DNA of 10,834 nucleotides from an uncultured Pelolinea sp. (GCA_937902055.1 CALGUJ010000388.1:1-10834); one strand, 5' to 3'. Positions 1-7,152 are shown, numbered from the stretch's first letter. Translations and numbers: made by a program. The notes: a model not told the origin generated them from the letters alone.

Positions 1-1019
1 CCGCCTTCCATCTGGCCGCTGAAAATGAATTGTTTGTAATCCAAAGTGCCCACGTCTTCGCCTGCCTGGGCAAACGCGATCGAGTCTTCAATTTCTTTTT
101 CGACTTGCTGGTCGATTGCCTCAAGATCCGAGTCCGAAAGAATACCTGCGGACGTGGCTGCCTGTTTGAAACGCAGGATCGGGTCGTACTGTTTCCAGAG
201 CTCCTCCTCCTCTTTGGGCCGGTAATTGGGCTGCTCGAAGCGGGCATGCCCGCGAACCCGGTAAGTTACACATTCCAGAAGGAAAGGTCCCTTGCCATTT
301 CTTGCATCCTCCACTGCCTGCCGCGCGGCGTTGTAAACCGCCAGCACGTTATTCCCGTCGACCGTTCGGCCGGGGACATTGTAGCTGCAGCCCCTGGACG
401 ATAAAGCTGTCACGGCCGATTCAAGCTCGTTTGGCATGGATAAAGCATATTGGTTATTTTCAACCACGTAAATTACCGGTAATTTCCATAAGGAAGCCAT
501 GTTCAGGGATTCATGGAACACGCCTTCATTGATGGCGCCATCGCCGAAGAAACTGACTGCCACCTGCCTGGTACCGCGCACGATGGATGATAACGCCGCG
601 CCTGTGGCAATCGGGATGCCCGCGCCGACAATGCCGAACGCGCCCAGCATGCCCTTGCTGAAGTCGCATAAATGCATCGAACCACCCATGCCCTTGCATG
701 CGCCGTTGCGCTTCGCGAACATCTCGGCCATCATGGAATTTAGGGAGACGTCCTTGGCAATGCAATGGGCATGCCCGCGGTGCGTGCTGGTTACATAATC
801 ATCGGCATTCAACGCGCTGGCAACGCCCACCGCGACGGCTTCCTGCCCGGTCGCCTGGTGCATGGTTCCCGGCATTTTAATGGTCAGAAACAGGTAATAG
901 AGTTTTTCTTCAAACTCCCTGGCGCGCACCATGCGTAAATAAAGCGTTTTCAATAAAGCTGCATCGAAACCCTCAAAATTGAAAGCCTCGATCACATCCT
1001 CAGGTTTGCGAATGGTCAT
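1..1019 (-). CDS. ThDP-dependent dehydrogenase E1 component alpha subunit, acetoin-dehydrogenase type (3' end outside window)
   Basis: This is the alpha subunit of a thiamine-diphosphate 2-oxoacid or acetoin dehydrogenase. It would decarboxylate or cleave its substrate and pass an acyl group to a lipoyl E2. I translated 339 residues from the ATG at 1019; the frame stays open to base 1, so the stop lies just off the window. The ThDP/Mg motif begins GDGAIN at residues 159-164 and ends ENN at 187-189. The stretch STHRGHAHCIAKD (78-90) and the following CKGMGGSMH (108-116) resemble AcoA more than pyruvate dehydrogenase E1 alpha. The phosphorylation-loop-like YRVRGHA lies at 253-259. The ATG overlaps the stop of the upstream cyclase gene as ATGA, with GGGAGG four bases before it. 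E1 beta, E2 and E3 would be expected beyond the left edge (inference). The family call is firm; the true substrate (acetoin, pyruvate, branched 2-oxoacid or a sugar-derived acyloin) is open. Confidence 0.9.
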   Translation of the reverse strand, partial: MTIRKPEDVIEAFNFEGFDAALLKTLYLRMVRAREFEEKLYYLFLTIKMPGTMHQATGQEAVAVGVASALNADDYVTSTHRGHAHCIAKDVSLNSMMAEMFAKRNGACKGMGGSMHLCDFSKGMLGAFGIVGAGIPIATGAALSSIVRGTRQVAVSFFGDGAINEGVFHESLNMASLWKLPVIYVVENNQYALSMPNELESAVTALSSRGCSYNVPGRTVDGNNVLAVYNAARQAVEDARNGKGPFLLECVTYRVRGHARFEQPNYRPKEEEELWKQYDPILRFKQAATSAGILSDSDLEAIDQQVEKEIEDSIAFAQAGEDVGTLDYKQFIFSGQMEG

Positions 1020-1714
1020 GCTTCCTCCCAATCGACGCCGATCACCCGCGCCGGGAAAGACTCCACACCCATAATGCGAACCGGCAGCGTGAAAGTCCAA
1101 ACCCGTTTTCCAAGAATCGGTTTCAGGTTGGTCAGGTATTCAATCAGGGGAATGCCCGAACCCAGCAGCAATTCATGGTTGGGTTGGCCGACAACCGGCG
1201 TGCTATCCTTGTGGCGGATCTCATGCCCGGAAGTATCCACACCCATCAATTTGATCTTAGCCTCATCGATCAACCAGCCAATAGCGTCCGTCGCGAAATA
1301 TGGCCGGTTATGCTGCTTGTCCGTATAATAATTTTTATCCAAACCGGTGTAGAAGAATACGATATCACCCGGTTTAATCTGATCACCCGCGATCTTGATC
1401 AGGTCTGATTTGGAGATTTCCTCGTTATTACCAAATCCGGAAATATCCAGCGTCACCGTTTCGCCCACCAGGTTTTCCACAGGAAAATCCCCGGTATCCT
1501 TTCCTTGTTTATCGTGATGGAAAGGCATTTCGACGTGTGTACCCACGTGGGTGCATAAAATTACTTCAGAGATCAGGTATTGCGCTTCCGGCAGGCGCGG
1601 GTATTTGGCAAATTGCGGCCATCCCTCAACCTGGCGGCTGTCCACTTCCATGTGGTACTCTTCCTTTTCAGGGTCGATGCGATGAGAAAGCTCATAGATC
1701 TTTTTTATTTTCAT
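1016..1714 (-). CDS. Cyclase family protein (kynurenine formamidase-like metal hydrolase)
   Basis: This 232-residue protein is a metal-dependent hydrolase of the cyclase/kynurenine-formamidase family (PF04199), whose members hydrolyse amides, lactones or cyclic diketones. The signature HxGTHxxxPxH is present as HVGTHVEMPFH at residues 56-66. The usual metal-ligand Asp of that motif is Glu (E62). H180 and E192, twelve residues apart, match the later His/Glu pair of KynB. Length is slightly above the typical 210-220 residues. No signal peptide is seen, so it is probably cytoplasmic. GGAG five bases before the ATG supports the start. It lies 38 bases after the PfkB gene and overlaps the E1 alpha start by four bases, so it probably acts just before the ThDP step, for example in opening a lactone or cyclic intermediate. 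That role is inferred; kynurenine itself is unlikely because no tryptophan-pathway neighbours are present. Confidence 0.85.
   Translation of the reverse strand: MKIKKIYELSHRIDPEKEEYHMEVDSRQVEGWPQFAKYPRLPEAQYLISEVILCTHVGTHVEMPFHHDKQGKDTGDFPVENLVGETVTLDISGFGNNEEISKSDLIKIAGDQIKPGDIVFFYTGLDKNYYTDKQHNRPYFATDAIGWLIDEAKIKLMGVDTSGHEIRHKDSTPVVGQPNHELLLGSGIPLIEYLTNLKPILGKRVWTFTLPVRIMGVESFPARVIGVDWEEA
1024..1029 (-). promoter_or_regulatory. Ribosome binding site inside the cyclase gene, serving the E1 alpha start
   Basis: GGGAGG lies within the last codons of the cyclase gene, four bases before the E1 alpha ATG. With the ATGA overlap it fixes the start at 1019 and suggests translational coupling of the two genes. 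Confidence 0.75.
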
Positions 1715-1752
1715 TTTTGCTCCGTTTTCATCGTCCCTGCTGCAAAGCGATG

Positions 1753-2685
1753 CTACAGCCGGGTTACGGTTACATCCGTGATAATTCGATTGACGTCATC
1801 CATGACAACATCCCCCGTGCGTTCAGTCAAAACGGTGGCAGCGCTGACCGCCCCTGCCCAGCGCAGGGCGGTTTCCCATTTTTCTTCGAGCGAGAACCGC
1901 CAGGCAAGAGCCGATGAAACTGAATCGCCGGCCCCTGCCGCATTGACAGGTTTTTGGATAGGCGATTTCGTCAGGTAATCACCTTCGGGGGTGAATGCCA
2001 GCATTCCGTCTTTCGCCATGGTGATGACAAATGATTTGATCTCTTTTTCTACTTTAATTTCACGCGCTTGCCTGATCAAATCGTCCAAATCGCCAACCTT
2101 GCGATTGAAAGTCCACTCGAACTCTTCACGGTTCAGCTTAACAATATCCGGCCTGGCTTTAATCGCTTCGATAATATATTCTTTTTGCGAATCGATCAGG
2201 CTGGGCACCCCCGCTTTTTTGGCAATTTCGATCAGTTCGATGTAGAAGTCGTTATTAACAGTCGGGGGCAGCGATCCCGCAAAAATTACCCATTGGGCTT
2301 TGGGGACCCAATTCGAGAATTTTTGGACAAATTCGCGCTTTTGCAATTCATTTACTTCCACTTCGCCGACGATCACGTGACTATGGATTTGGGTTTTCTC
2401 TTCAGCAATGATATGGGCAATACGGTTGGTGCCGCCCACCCATACGGGTTCGGGGATGATTCCATATTCTTTGAGGATTTCAACCAATTCTTCGCCTGTT
2501 TTTCCGGCAAAGAAACCCAAACCGACGGTTTCAACCCCTAATTGGCTTAAAACCACCGATGAATTCAAGCCCTTTCCGCCGACGCACACGGCCCATTGAT
2601 TAGTCCGCATGGGAATACCGGGCGTCCATTCCTTGATGCGAAATATTTTGTCGACTGCGGTGTTGGGGCAAACGGTAAGGATCAT
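1753..2685 (-). CDS. PfkB-family sugar-phosphate kinase, 1-phosphofructokinase/tagatose-6-phosphate kinase type
   Basis: This 310-residue ribokinase-fold kinase is close to FruK/LacC in length and motif order. The N-terminal MILTVCPNTAVD is typical of the FruK/LacC branch. PfkB signature 1 is GGKGLN at residues 36-41, FAGSLPP lies at 135-141 and KLNREEF at 183-189. Signature 2 is AAGAGDS at 249-255, with D254 as the expected catalytic base and Asn in the position where ribokinases have Asp, as is usual for the 1-phosphofructokinase branch. Known relatives use ATP to phosphorylate a ketose monophosphate to a bisphosphate. The gene lies 20 bases after the class II aldolase gene, with a GAAGGGAAG purine stretch ahead of the ATG. 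The likely role is phosphorylation of a ketose phosphate or of an aldolase product; the substrate cannot be read from the sequence. Confidence 0.88.
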   Translation of the reverse strand: MILTVCPNTAVDKIFRIKEWTPGIPMRTNQWAVCVGGKGLNSSVVLSQLGVETVGLGFFAGKTGEELVEILKEYGIIPEPVWVGGTNRIAHIIAEEKTQIHSHVIVGEVEVNELQKREFVQKFSNWVPKAQWVIFAGSLPPTVNNDFYIELIEIAKKAGVPSLIDSQKEYIIEAIKARPDIVKLNREEFEWTFNRKVGDLDDLIRQAREIKVEKEIKSFVITMAKDGMLAFTPEGDYLTKSPIQKPVNAAGAGDSVSSALAWRFSLEEKWETALRWAGAVSAATVLTERTGDVVMDDVNRIITDVTVTRL

Positions 2686-2705
2686 TCTTCAGACTTCCCT
2701 TCCCG

Positions 2706-3317
2706 TTAATCAATCCATTTCTGGGCCATGACCGCGAACGCATTGGTGTTCATGCGCTGCAGGCAATCCAAACAGGTGATCAGATCCGGGCTGGCCAGGA
2801 TCACGCCATGGCGGGGCATCAGAACGGCGGCAGCTTTGGTTTTCATGCGGTCTTCCTGCCCTTTGAGAACACCGACGATCGAATCGGCTTGTTCCTGGGA
2901 ATAGGCCGGCGCTTCATTGTGATATTGAAGCGTACCGAAACCCTTGGAGGAATTCAAAACCGGTGGGATCGGCTTGGATTGAGCGGTGAAAGGCAGGATA
3001 TATTTCGGGTGCGCGTGAATTACGGCGCCGACAAACGGATAAGCCTGGTAGATGGCAAGGTGCGAAAGGCCTTCGCGGGAAAAACGGGGGTGTTTTTTCA
3101 TCTCGTCAATTTTGGATAGAGAACCCACCACCACGTCATCTGTGTCGAAATCCCAATGCCATTGGTTGCCGGCCAGGGTTGGGGTCATGTAAATCGTGTC
3201 GCCATCGCGGGCGCTGATATTTCCACCGGCAATGTCGGTTAAATCGCGGTCAAACAAGAATTTGGCAACGTAAATGATCAATTCAGGCATTGTCAATCGT
3301 TCACTAATCGGTTTCAT
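2706..3317 (-). CDS. Class II aldolase/adducin family protein (L-fuculose-1-phosphate aldolase-like)
   Basis: This 203-residue zinc enzyme belongs to the FucA/RhaD/AraD/MtnB fold family. GGNIS at residues 31-35 is the phosphate-binding loop region. E82 sits where FucA has its catalytic Glu, and zinc ligands H101 and H103 (HAHP) and H170 (RHGV) are all present. The known zinc-binding pattern is therefore complete. The family includes retro-aldolases for ketose 1-phosphates, pentulose-5-phosphate 4-epimerases and methylthioribulose-1-phosphate dehydratase, so cleavage is probable but not certain. It is the first gene of the left-hand block, 24 to 30 bases after the predicted promoter start. GGAG five bases before the ATG supports M1 over the in-frame M10. 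With an isomerase and kinase in the adjacent block, a retro-aldol step on a phosphorylated ketose is the natural reading (inference). Confidence 0.88.
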   Translation of the reverse strand: MKPISERLTMPELIIYVAKFLFDRDLTDIAGGNISARDGDTIYMTPTLAGNQWHWDFDTDDVVVGSLSKIDEMKKHPRFSREGLSHLAIYQAYPFVGAVIHAHPKYILPFTAQSKPIPPVLNSSKGFGTLQYHNEAPAYSQEQADSIVGVLKGQEDRMKTKAAAVLMPRHGVILASPDLITCLDCLQRMNTNAFAVMAQKWID

Positions 3318-3322
3318 AATTT

Positions 3323-3326
3323 CTCC
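3323..3326 (-). promoter_or_regulatory. Ribosome binding site of the class II aldolase gene
   Basis: GGAG followed by five bases (AAATT) and ATG. It decides between the start at 3317 and the internal Met10, which has no comparable site at the right distance. Confidence 0.7.
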
Positions 3327-3347
3327 AATTGAAAGTTGATATAAACT

Positions 3348-3375
3348 ATTCTAATATCATATTGACATTTGTCAA
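3348..3375 (-). promoter_or_regulatory. Sigma70-type promoter for the aldolase-PfkB-cyclase-E1 block
   Basis: On the minus strand a perfect -35 TTGACA (3370-3375) is followed by 16 bases and TAGAAT (3348-3353), five of six matches to TATAAT. Transcription would start near 3341, leaving a leader of about 24 bases before the aldolase ATG. The surroundings are strikingly AT-rich compared with the genes. No experiment supports it; the assignment rests on sequence match and position. Confidence 0.65.
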
Positions 3376-3390
3376 TGACATTTGCAAATG
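3362..3390. promoter_or_regulatory. Tandem palindromic operator candidate overlapping the -35 box
   Basis: Two palindromes lie side by side. TTGACA-TT-TGTCAA (3362-3375) has perfect six-base arms and includes the -35 box. CATTTGCAAATG (3379-3390) is a perfect 12-base palindrome just upstream of it. They share the nonamer TGACATTTG, at 3363-3371 and again 13 bases on at 3376-3384. This is the expected layout for a dimeric sugar-responsive regulator binding across the promoter. No regulator gene is present in the window, so the family (GntR, LacI, DeoR or other) is unknown. Confidence 0.5.
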
Positions 3391-3439
3391 TTTTTTATAC
3401 TACAGGATTACTTTTACGATATTTCGGTTGGCTAATTAT

Positions 3440-3474
3440 ATCGGCACCCGCTTCATTACAGAACGAGTGCCGAT
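3440..3474 (-). terminator. Hairpin after the M24-like gene, possible terminator or processing stem
   Basis: In minus-strand RNA, 3474-3462 pairs with 3452-3440 in a 13-pair stem with a 9-base loop. Eight outer pairs are perfect (AUCGGCAC with GUGCCGAU) and two inner pairs are G-U. On the plus strand those two pairs would be A-C mismatches, so the fold suits the minus transcript. It begins 47 bases after the M24-like stop. The following AUAAUUAGCC is only weakly U-rich, so an intrinsic terminator is possible but not typical; a 3' stabilising stem is the alternative. Confidence 0.4.
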
Positions 3475-3521
3475 CATTTTCTTCGAACGAGGTTTATCTT
3501 GAGTATGTTGCTAAGGAAGGA

Positions 3522-4634
3522 TCATACTATCTGCAAATCCGGCACAGTGATGGCCCCGGCAGCGGTTTCCACATCCATACCCGGCCATTTTGAATGCAAG
3601 AATGACGAAATTTCCAAACCGGCAGCGGTCATCAGGGACAGCTCGCCCATCTTGGTCCCGGCAATCGTGATGAACCACTCATAAGGTTGGTTGATCTGTA
3701 CAACCTTATCCGTCAGGCAGCGCCCGCCATCCACGGTGATGTAGCCGGTCGGCCCGCCCTGAAAATGATTTTTCCATTCCTCCGGATAACCTTGTTCTGC
3801 GTACCATTGGCGCTGCCATTTCAATATATCCGCAAAATGGACGCCCGGTTTCAGCGCCTGAAAGACACGCGCCTCCACGGCGGCGGCAGCATCGTAAATC
3901 CTGCGAATGTTCTCCGCAGGCGTTCCGAAATGAATGTAGCGGGTCAGGTTGCAATGCAGCCCCCAACGCCGGGCGGCTGAATGCAGCATCAAATATTTAT
4001 CCAGTTTTTTGGAGGTGGCAATCGGGTGGCGGTAGCGGAAACAACGCTCATCGCTGCCCACGATGATCACATCAGCCTCCATCCCCGCTTCCAGGTGGGC
4101 GGCGTGGAATCGGGCGGCGATGGATGTTTCGGTTTCCCCGGGTTTGATCGTCTCGATAAAACGGCTGTAAAGCGCATCGGTGTCCTTGGCCAGTTCCCGA
4201 ACCCGCTTGACTTCCAAATCCGTCATGGGGTAATGCAAATCCACCAGATCGCCGTAGATATTGATTGTTCCGGGAAAATCGGTATCCGATCCGACCTTAT
4301 CCCCCGCCAGCAATCTTGCTTTTTCGCGGATATCGCCTTCGTACCAGCGCAAAACCACCAGTTCGTAATCCTGGCCGTCCATTTGCTCAATCAGGAGCCG
4401 TTCGGCATCCATGGAATGGGCTACGAGGTATGCTTTCTCCCTGGTGATCACGATTGTGCCGAAGCCCAGATTCGAGTTGTATACCACATGGCTGTCGCCT
4501 CCGCTGGTAATCCAGGCAAAGTGCTCGCGGGTGGTGATCATCACGCCATCCAGGTTTTTCTCATCCAGGAATTTACGCACGCTTTGGCGTTTCAAAGCCG
4601 CATCCTGCAGGACTTCCGCTTCAGGTTTTTCCAT
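3522..4634 (-). CDS. M24 (Xaa-Pro aminopeptidase/creatinase fold) family protein with degenerate metal site
   Basis: This 370-residue protein has the two-domain layout of prolidase and creatinase: a creatinase-like N-terminal domain (about 15-135) and a pita-bread domain (about 140-350). The block LMLHSAARRWGLHCNLTR (215-232) aligns with the usual metal-binding D-x-G-x-x-x-x-G-x-x-x-D-x-T-R motif, but the two Asp ligands are H218 and N229. H203 (RHP) and H290 remain. The usual Glu of the EPG motif is Q316 (NQPY), and the last Glu position is G330 or E331. It therefore looks unable to hold the normal dinuclear metal centre. Creatinase is a known metal-free member, so a C-N hydrolase or binding role is possible. 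It follows the DUF4432 gene by three bases and ends the right-hand block. Peptidase activity is unlikely; the function is unknown. Confidence 0.8.
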   Translation of the reverse strand: MEKPEAEVLQDAALKRQSVRKFLDEKNLDGVMITTREHFAWITSGGDSHVVYNSNLGFGTIVITREKAYLVAHSMDAERLLIEQMDGQDYELVVLRWYEGDIREKARLLAGDKVGSDTDFPGTINIYGDLVDLHYPMTDLEVKRVRELAKDTDALYSRFIETIKPGETETSIAARFHAAHLEAGMEADVIIVGSDERCFRYRHPIATSKKLDKYLMLHSAARRWGLHCNLTRYIHFGTPAENIRRIYDAAAAVEARVFQALKPGVHFADILKWQRQWYAEQGYPEEWKNHFQGGPTGYITVDGGRCLTDKVVQINQPYEWFITIAGTKMGELSLMTAAGLEISSFLHSKWPGMDVETAAGAITVPDLQIV

Positions 4635-4637
4635 TTT

Positions 4638-5732
4638 CTATTCTTTACCCAATATTTTGGTGATCTTTGTTTCCAACTCCGGCACCCGATCGGCGCTGAG
4701 CATGCCCGCGAGGTATTCGCAGAAAAATTCCCCGCCTGCGGGCAAAACTTTGACCTTGCCTTTTTTCTTTTCAGCGGTATATCCCTCGGGGCCGGCGGTT
4801 CCGGCTTCCATGCCCAAGGCTTCCTGATTGGGAGTTCGGCAAATCCAGCGGATGCCAGTATCCAGTTGAGCCGGTTTGTGGCTTACGTAATCCGCCGAGC
4901 CATCCGGATGAATATGCAGCGCATGCGCCCAGCCCGCTTCATCCGCCTGGTAATCGATCAAAAAAACGATCTCCGGGTCATAAGGCAGATGCGGATCCAG
5001 AACGTGGTGTTTCTCCGGATAATCGACCAGTTCTTTTACGTATTGAACCAGTTGCGGCGATGGCTGCATGGAAGGCGGCAGGTTTTCGCGAACGCGCACG
5101 TTGCCCTTCGCCGGATCGGCGGAATACACAAACTTACCGAAATCCACCGGCAGGAAATTGATATGCGCGAGGTACATATATTCCATCGGAGTGCGATTGA
5201 GGTTTTTCAGCCGCATGGATACATGCATAAGGGTTTCATCTTCGTATAATCGTACGCAAGGTTGGGCCAGGTAATGCGCGCCGAAAGCAGCGGCGTGCTC
5301 GTAAGTACCGCCAATACCCACAAAATTGCCGTGTTCATCTTTCCCTGCGTCGATGTACACCTGTTTGAATGGCGCGTTGACCAATTCACCATGCAGCACA
5401 TGCTTGTCGTCCGGGCCCGGCGACCCCATGGCCGTCATGCCGCAATGAAAAAGAAATGCTCCCATATTCATCAAAAATTCACGGGTTGGCTGCGGTTCGA
5501 TCACCGGGGAATGCATAGTCAGACGCCGCCCATTAAAGGCGGCGTCCCATATTTGTTGACCCTGGAAAGGCAGACTGATCAAACTGCCTTTGCGGTTTTT
5601 TATTTCCAAAGCAGCCACACCGGAAGAATATCGGAAAGCGGAGACTGTCAAATCCTGATTTTCAAGGATCTTTTCCTTATTCTCGTGAAAGTCACGTTCT
5701 TTCAGAAAAAAACGTACACTCGTGTGGTCCAT
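4638..5732 (-). CDS. DUF4432 family protein (aldose 1-epimerase-like fold)
   Basis: This 364-residue protein resembles the DUF4432 branch of the galactose-mutarotase superfamily. Candidate active-site residues by analogy with GalM are H114 in VLHGE, H190 in LAHINF and a Glu near the C-terminal part (E304 or E309, in NQEALGMEAG). The C-terminal PAGGEFFCEY (331-340) fits the beta-sandwich repeats of this fold. No signal peptide or membrane segment is visible. The probable role is anomer or epimer conversion of the sugar that feeds the neighbouring isomerase and kinase, but members of DUF4432 are poorly characterised. It starts six bases after the stop of the isomerase gene, and its weak Shine-Dalgarno (AAAGG) lies inside that gene's last codons, suggesting translational coupling. 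Confidence 0.8.
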   Translation of the reverse strand: MDHTSVRFFLKERDFHENKEKILENQDLTVSAFRYSSGVAALEIKNRKGSLISLPFQGQQIWDAAFNGRRLTMHSPVIEPQPTREFLMNMGAFLFHCGMTAMGSPGPDDKHVLHGELVNAPFKQVYIDAGKDEHGNFVGIGGTYEHAAAFGAHYLAQPCVRLYEDETLMHVSMRLKNLNRTPMEYMYLAHINFLPVDFGKFVYSADPAKGNVRVRENLPPSMQPSPQLVQYVKELVDYPEKHHVLDPHLPYDPEIVFLIDYQADEAGWAHALHIHPDGSADYVSHKPAQLDTGIRWICRTPNQEALGMEAGTAGPEGYTAEKKKGKVKVLPAGGEFFCEYLAGMLSADRVPELETKITKILGKE

Positions 5733-5738
5733 TTGCTA

Positions 5739-7148
5739 TTAACCTTTATGGTAGTAGGTTTCCCAACCCATATAGTTGCTGAACGCTTCGTTGATCACCT
5801 CAGCCGCGTGCGCATTGGTGAAGGCGGCATGGTGCTCGAAGCCGTTGCGGCAGATATGCTTCATCAAGTCCTGCAACCCGGGCACCTCCACCACGGCGCG
5901 GCTGCCGAAAGTATCCAGTTTATCATCGGTGAATACGCCGTCGCCGGTGTAGGTACGGATGATGCCATTGACGTCATCGGTGGTCACGCGGGCAAAACTC
6001 ATGGGGCCGGCCGGAACGCGGCCGTTGATCGCGCCGTAGGTGTTTTCTTCGCCGAGCGTTGTAGCCAGAATTTCCGCGTTGCGCATGCTGAAATCTTCAA
6101 ATAAGGATTTTGGCCAGTTGCCGCAATGGAAGAAAACGCACTTATCGCTCTCGTCAGCGTAATTGTTGTTCCAGTCCATCAACGCCGCCGGTCTCTGGGC
6201 AGCCAGGGTGAGCGCGTACATGGAAACCGCGCCGGTCACATCCACTTCGCAGGCCGAGGGCATCAACTTATCGCTCATCATGCTCATCAACGTGCAGGGA
6301 TTGATCCCCAGGTTCATCTGGATGGAATCCCAGCATTGCAGCGCAGTCGCGGTGATATCCTGAAAATCCATCCAGGCTTCCAATGCCACCGCGAATTTGG
6401 CCATGCGAACCAACGGTTCCGAAGGGATGCCGGAAGTCGGAATGTAGTTCTTGATCTCATCCAGCTTGGCCTTGACTTCCTTTTTATCATCCGTCATGCG
6501 TCCTGCCTGCCCGATCAATTCGGAAAGGTCAATCGTTTTCACGCTGATGCCAGATTTTTCCAGTAGTTTTTCGCTAAATCGGACAGTGTTGAAAGCCAGC
6601 GGCCGGGCGCCAACCGCGCCGACGCGCATCTTGCGCAATCCGTTGACCACCCGGCAGGTTCCCAGGAAGTTGGCGAAATCTTTTTTAAAACTCTCTGATT
6701 TTGGGTGCGAGGTATGTTCACTGGTCAACGTATATTTGAATCCATACTGGCGCAGGTTATTGCAGACCGAGATCTTTCCGCAGAAACTGTCGCGGCGGCG
6801 TTCGATCGGAAGCGTCACAGGATCGTCCGGGTATGCCTGCACCAGAATCGGTACATTCAACCCGGAGAGTTTTAGAGTATCCACGACGCCCTTCTCGTCG
6901 GAGAAATTGGGCATGCATACCAGCACACCATCGATTTCCTCGCGATGTTTCTTGAAAAGTTCGGCGCATTCCTTGGAATGTGCCCAGGTTTCCACCGAGC
7001 CATTCTTGGTTGCGCCGGCAGGCAGCACAACCATTTCAACTTCGAACTCTTTGAAGAGTTCGTCAATATCCTTGCGCGCTTCCAGTACCAGCGCATCCGG
7101 GAAGAAATCCCGGTTACCATAAATTACAGCCAATGTCATTTTTTTCAT
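5739..7148 (-). CDS. L-fucose/L-arabinose isomerase family protein
   Basis: This 469-residue protein carries the hallmarks of the FucI/AraA fold, whose members interconvert aldoses and ketoses with Mn2+. SACEVDVTGA at 298-307 supplies E301, MDWNN at 324-328 supplies D325 and EHHAAF at 438-443 supplies H440 (or H439). These match the Glu, Asp and His metal ligands of FucI. It is shorter than E. coli FucI (591) and nearer AraA (about 500), so it belongs to a divergent subgroup. The C-terminal half is best conserved; the N-terminal domain (about 1-170) is a Rossmann-like substrate-recognition region. AGAGGTGA four bases before the ATG supports the start at M1 rather than M4. It sits 14 bases after the FGGY kinase gene, the usual pairing of isomerase and kinase in sugar catabolism. 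The sugar is not identifiable. Confidence 0.85.
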   Translation of the reverse strand: MKKMTLAVIYGNRDFFPDALVLEARKDIDELFKEFEVEMVVLPAGATKNGSVETWAHSKECAELFKKHREEIDGVLVCMPNFSDEKGVVDTLKLSGLNVPILVQAYPDDPVTLPIERRRDSFCGKISVCNNLRQYGFKYTLTSEHTSHPKSESFKKDFANFLGTCRVVNGLRKMRVGAVGARPLAFNTVRFSEKLLEKSGISVKTIDLSELIGQAGRMTDDKKEVKAKLDEIKNYIPTSGIPSEPLVRMAKFAVALEAWMDFQDITATALQCWDSIQMNLGINPCTLMSMMSDKLMPSACEVDVTGAVSMYALTLAAQRPAALMDWNNNYADESDKCVFFHCGNWPKSLFEDFSMRNAEILATTLGEENTYGAINGRVPAGPMSFARVTTDDVNGIIRTYTGDGVFTDDKLDTFGSRAVVEVPGLQDLMKHICRNGFEHHAAFTNAHAAEVINEAFSNYMGWETYYHKG

Positions 7149-7152
7149 CTAT

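Larger units (their letters stand above)
3318..3521 (-). other. Intergenic region between the two gene blocks
   Basis: This 204-base stretch is the only real gap in the window. It holds the hairpin after the M24-like gene, an AT-rich segment with two palindromes, the predicted promoter and the aldolase leader. I see no small gene with a ribosome binding site and no recognisable riboswitch. Confidence 0.7.

Noticed and set aside
503..765. Two short minus-strand open frames of 60 and 79 codons
   Set aside because: They lie out of frame inside the E1 alpha gene. The real frame reads unbroken from 1019 to base 1 with clear ThDP motifs, so no frameshift is needed to explain them.
3369..3593. A 74-codon plus-strand frame beginning in the intergenic region
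   Set aside because: It starts with TTG inside the promoter palindromes, has no ribosome binding site, crosses the hairpin and runs into the end of the M24-like gene.
3522..4634. Calling the M24-fold protein an active Xaa-Pro aminopeptidase
   Set aside because: Both Asp ligands and the EPG Glu are replaced, so ordinary dinuclear metal catalysis is not supported.
3981..5249. A 422-codon plus-strand open frame
   Set aside because: It is antisense to the M24-like and DUF4432 genes, has no recognisable domain and is rich in Phe, His and Arg as expected from reversed coding sequence.
5262..6104. A 280-codon plus-strand open frame
   Set aside because: It is antisense to the DUF4432 and isomerase genes and spans their junction, with no motifs.
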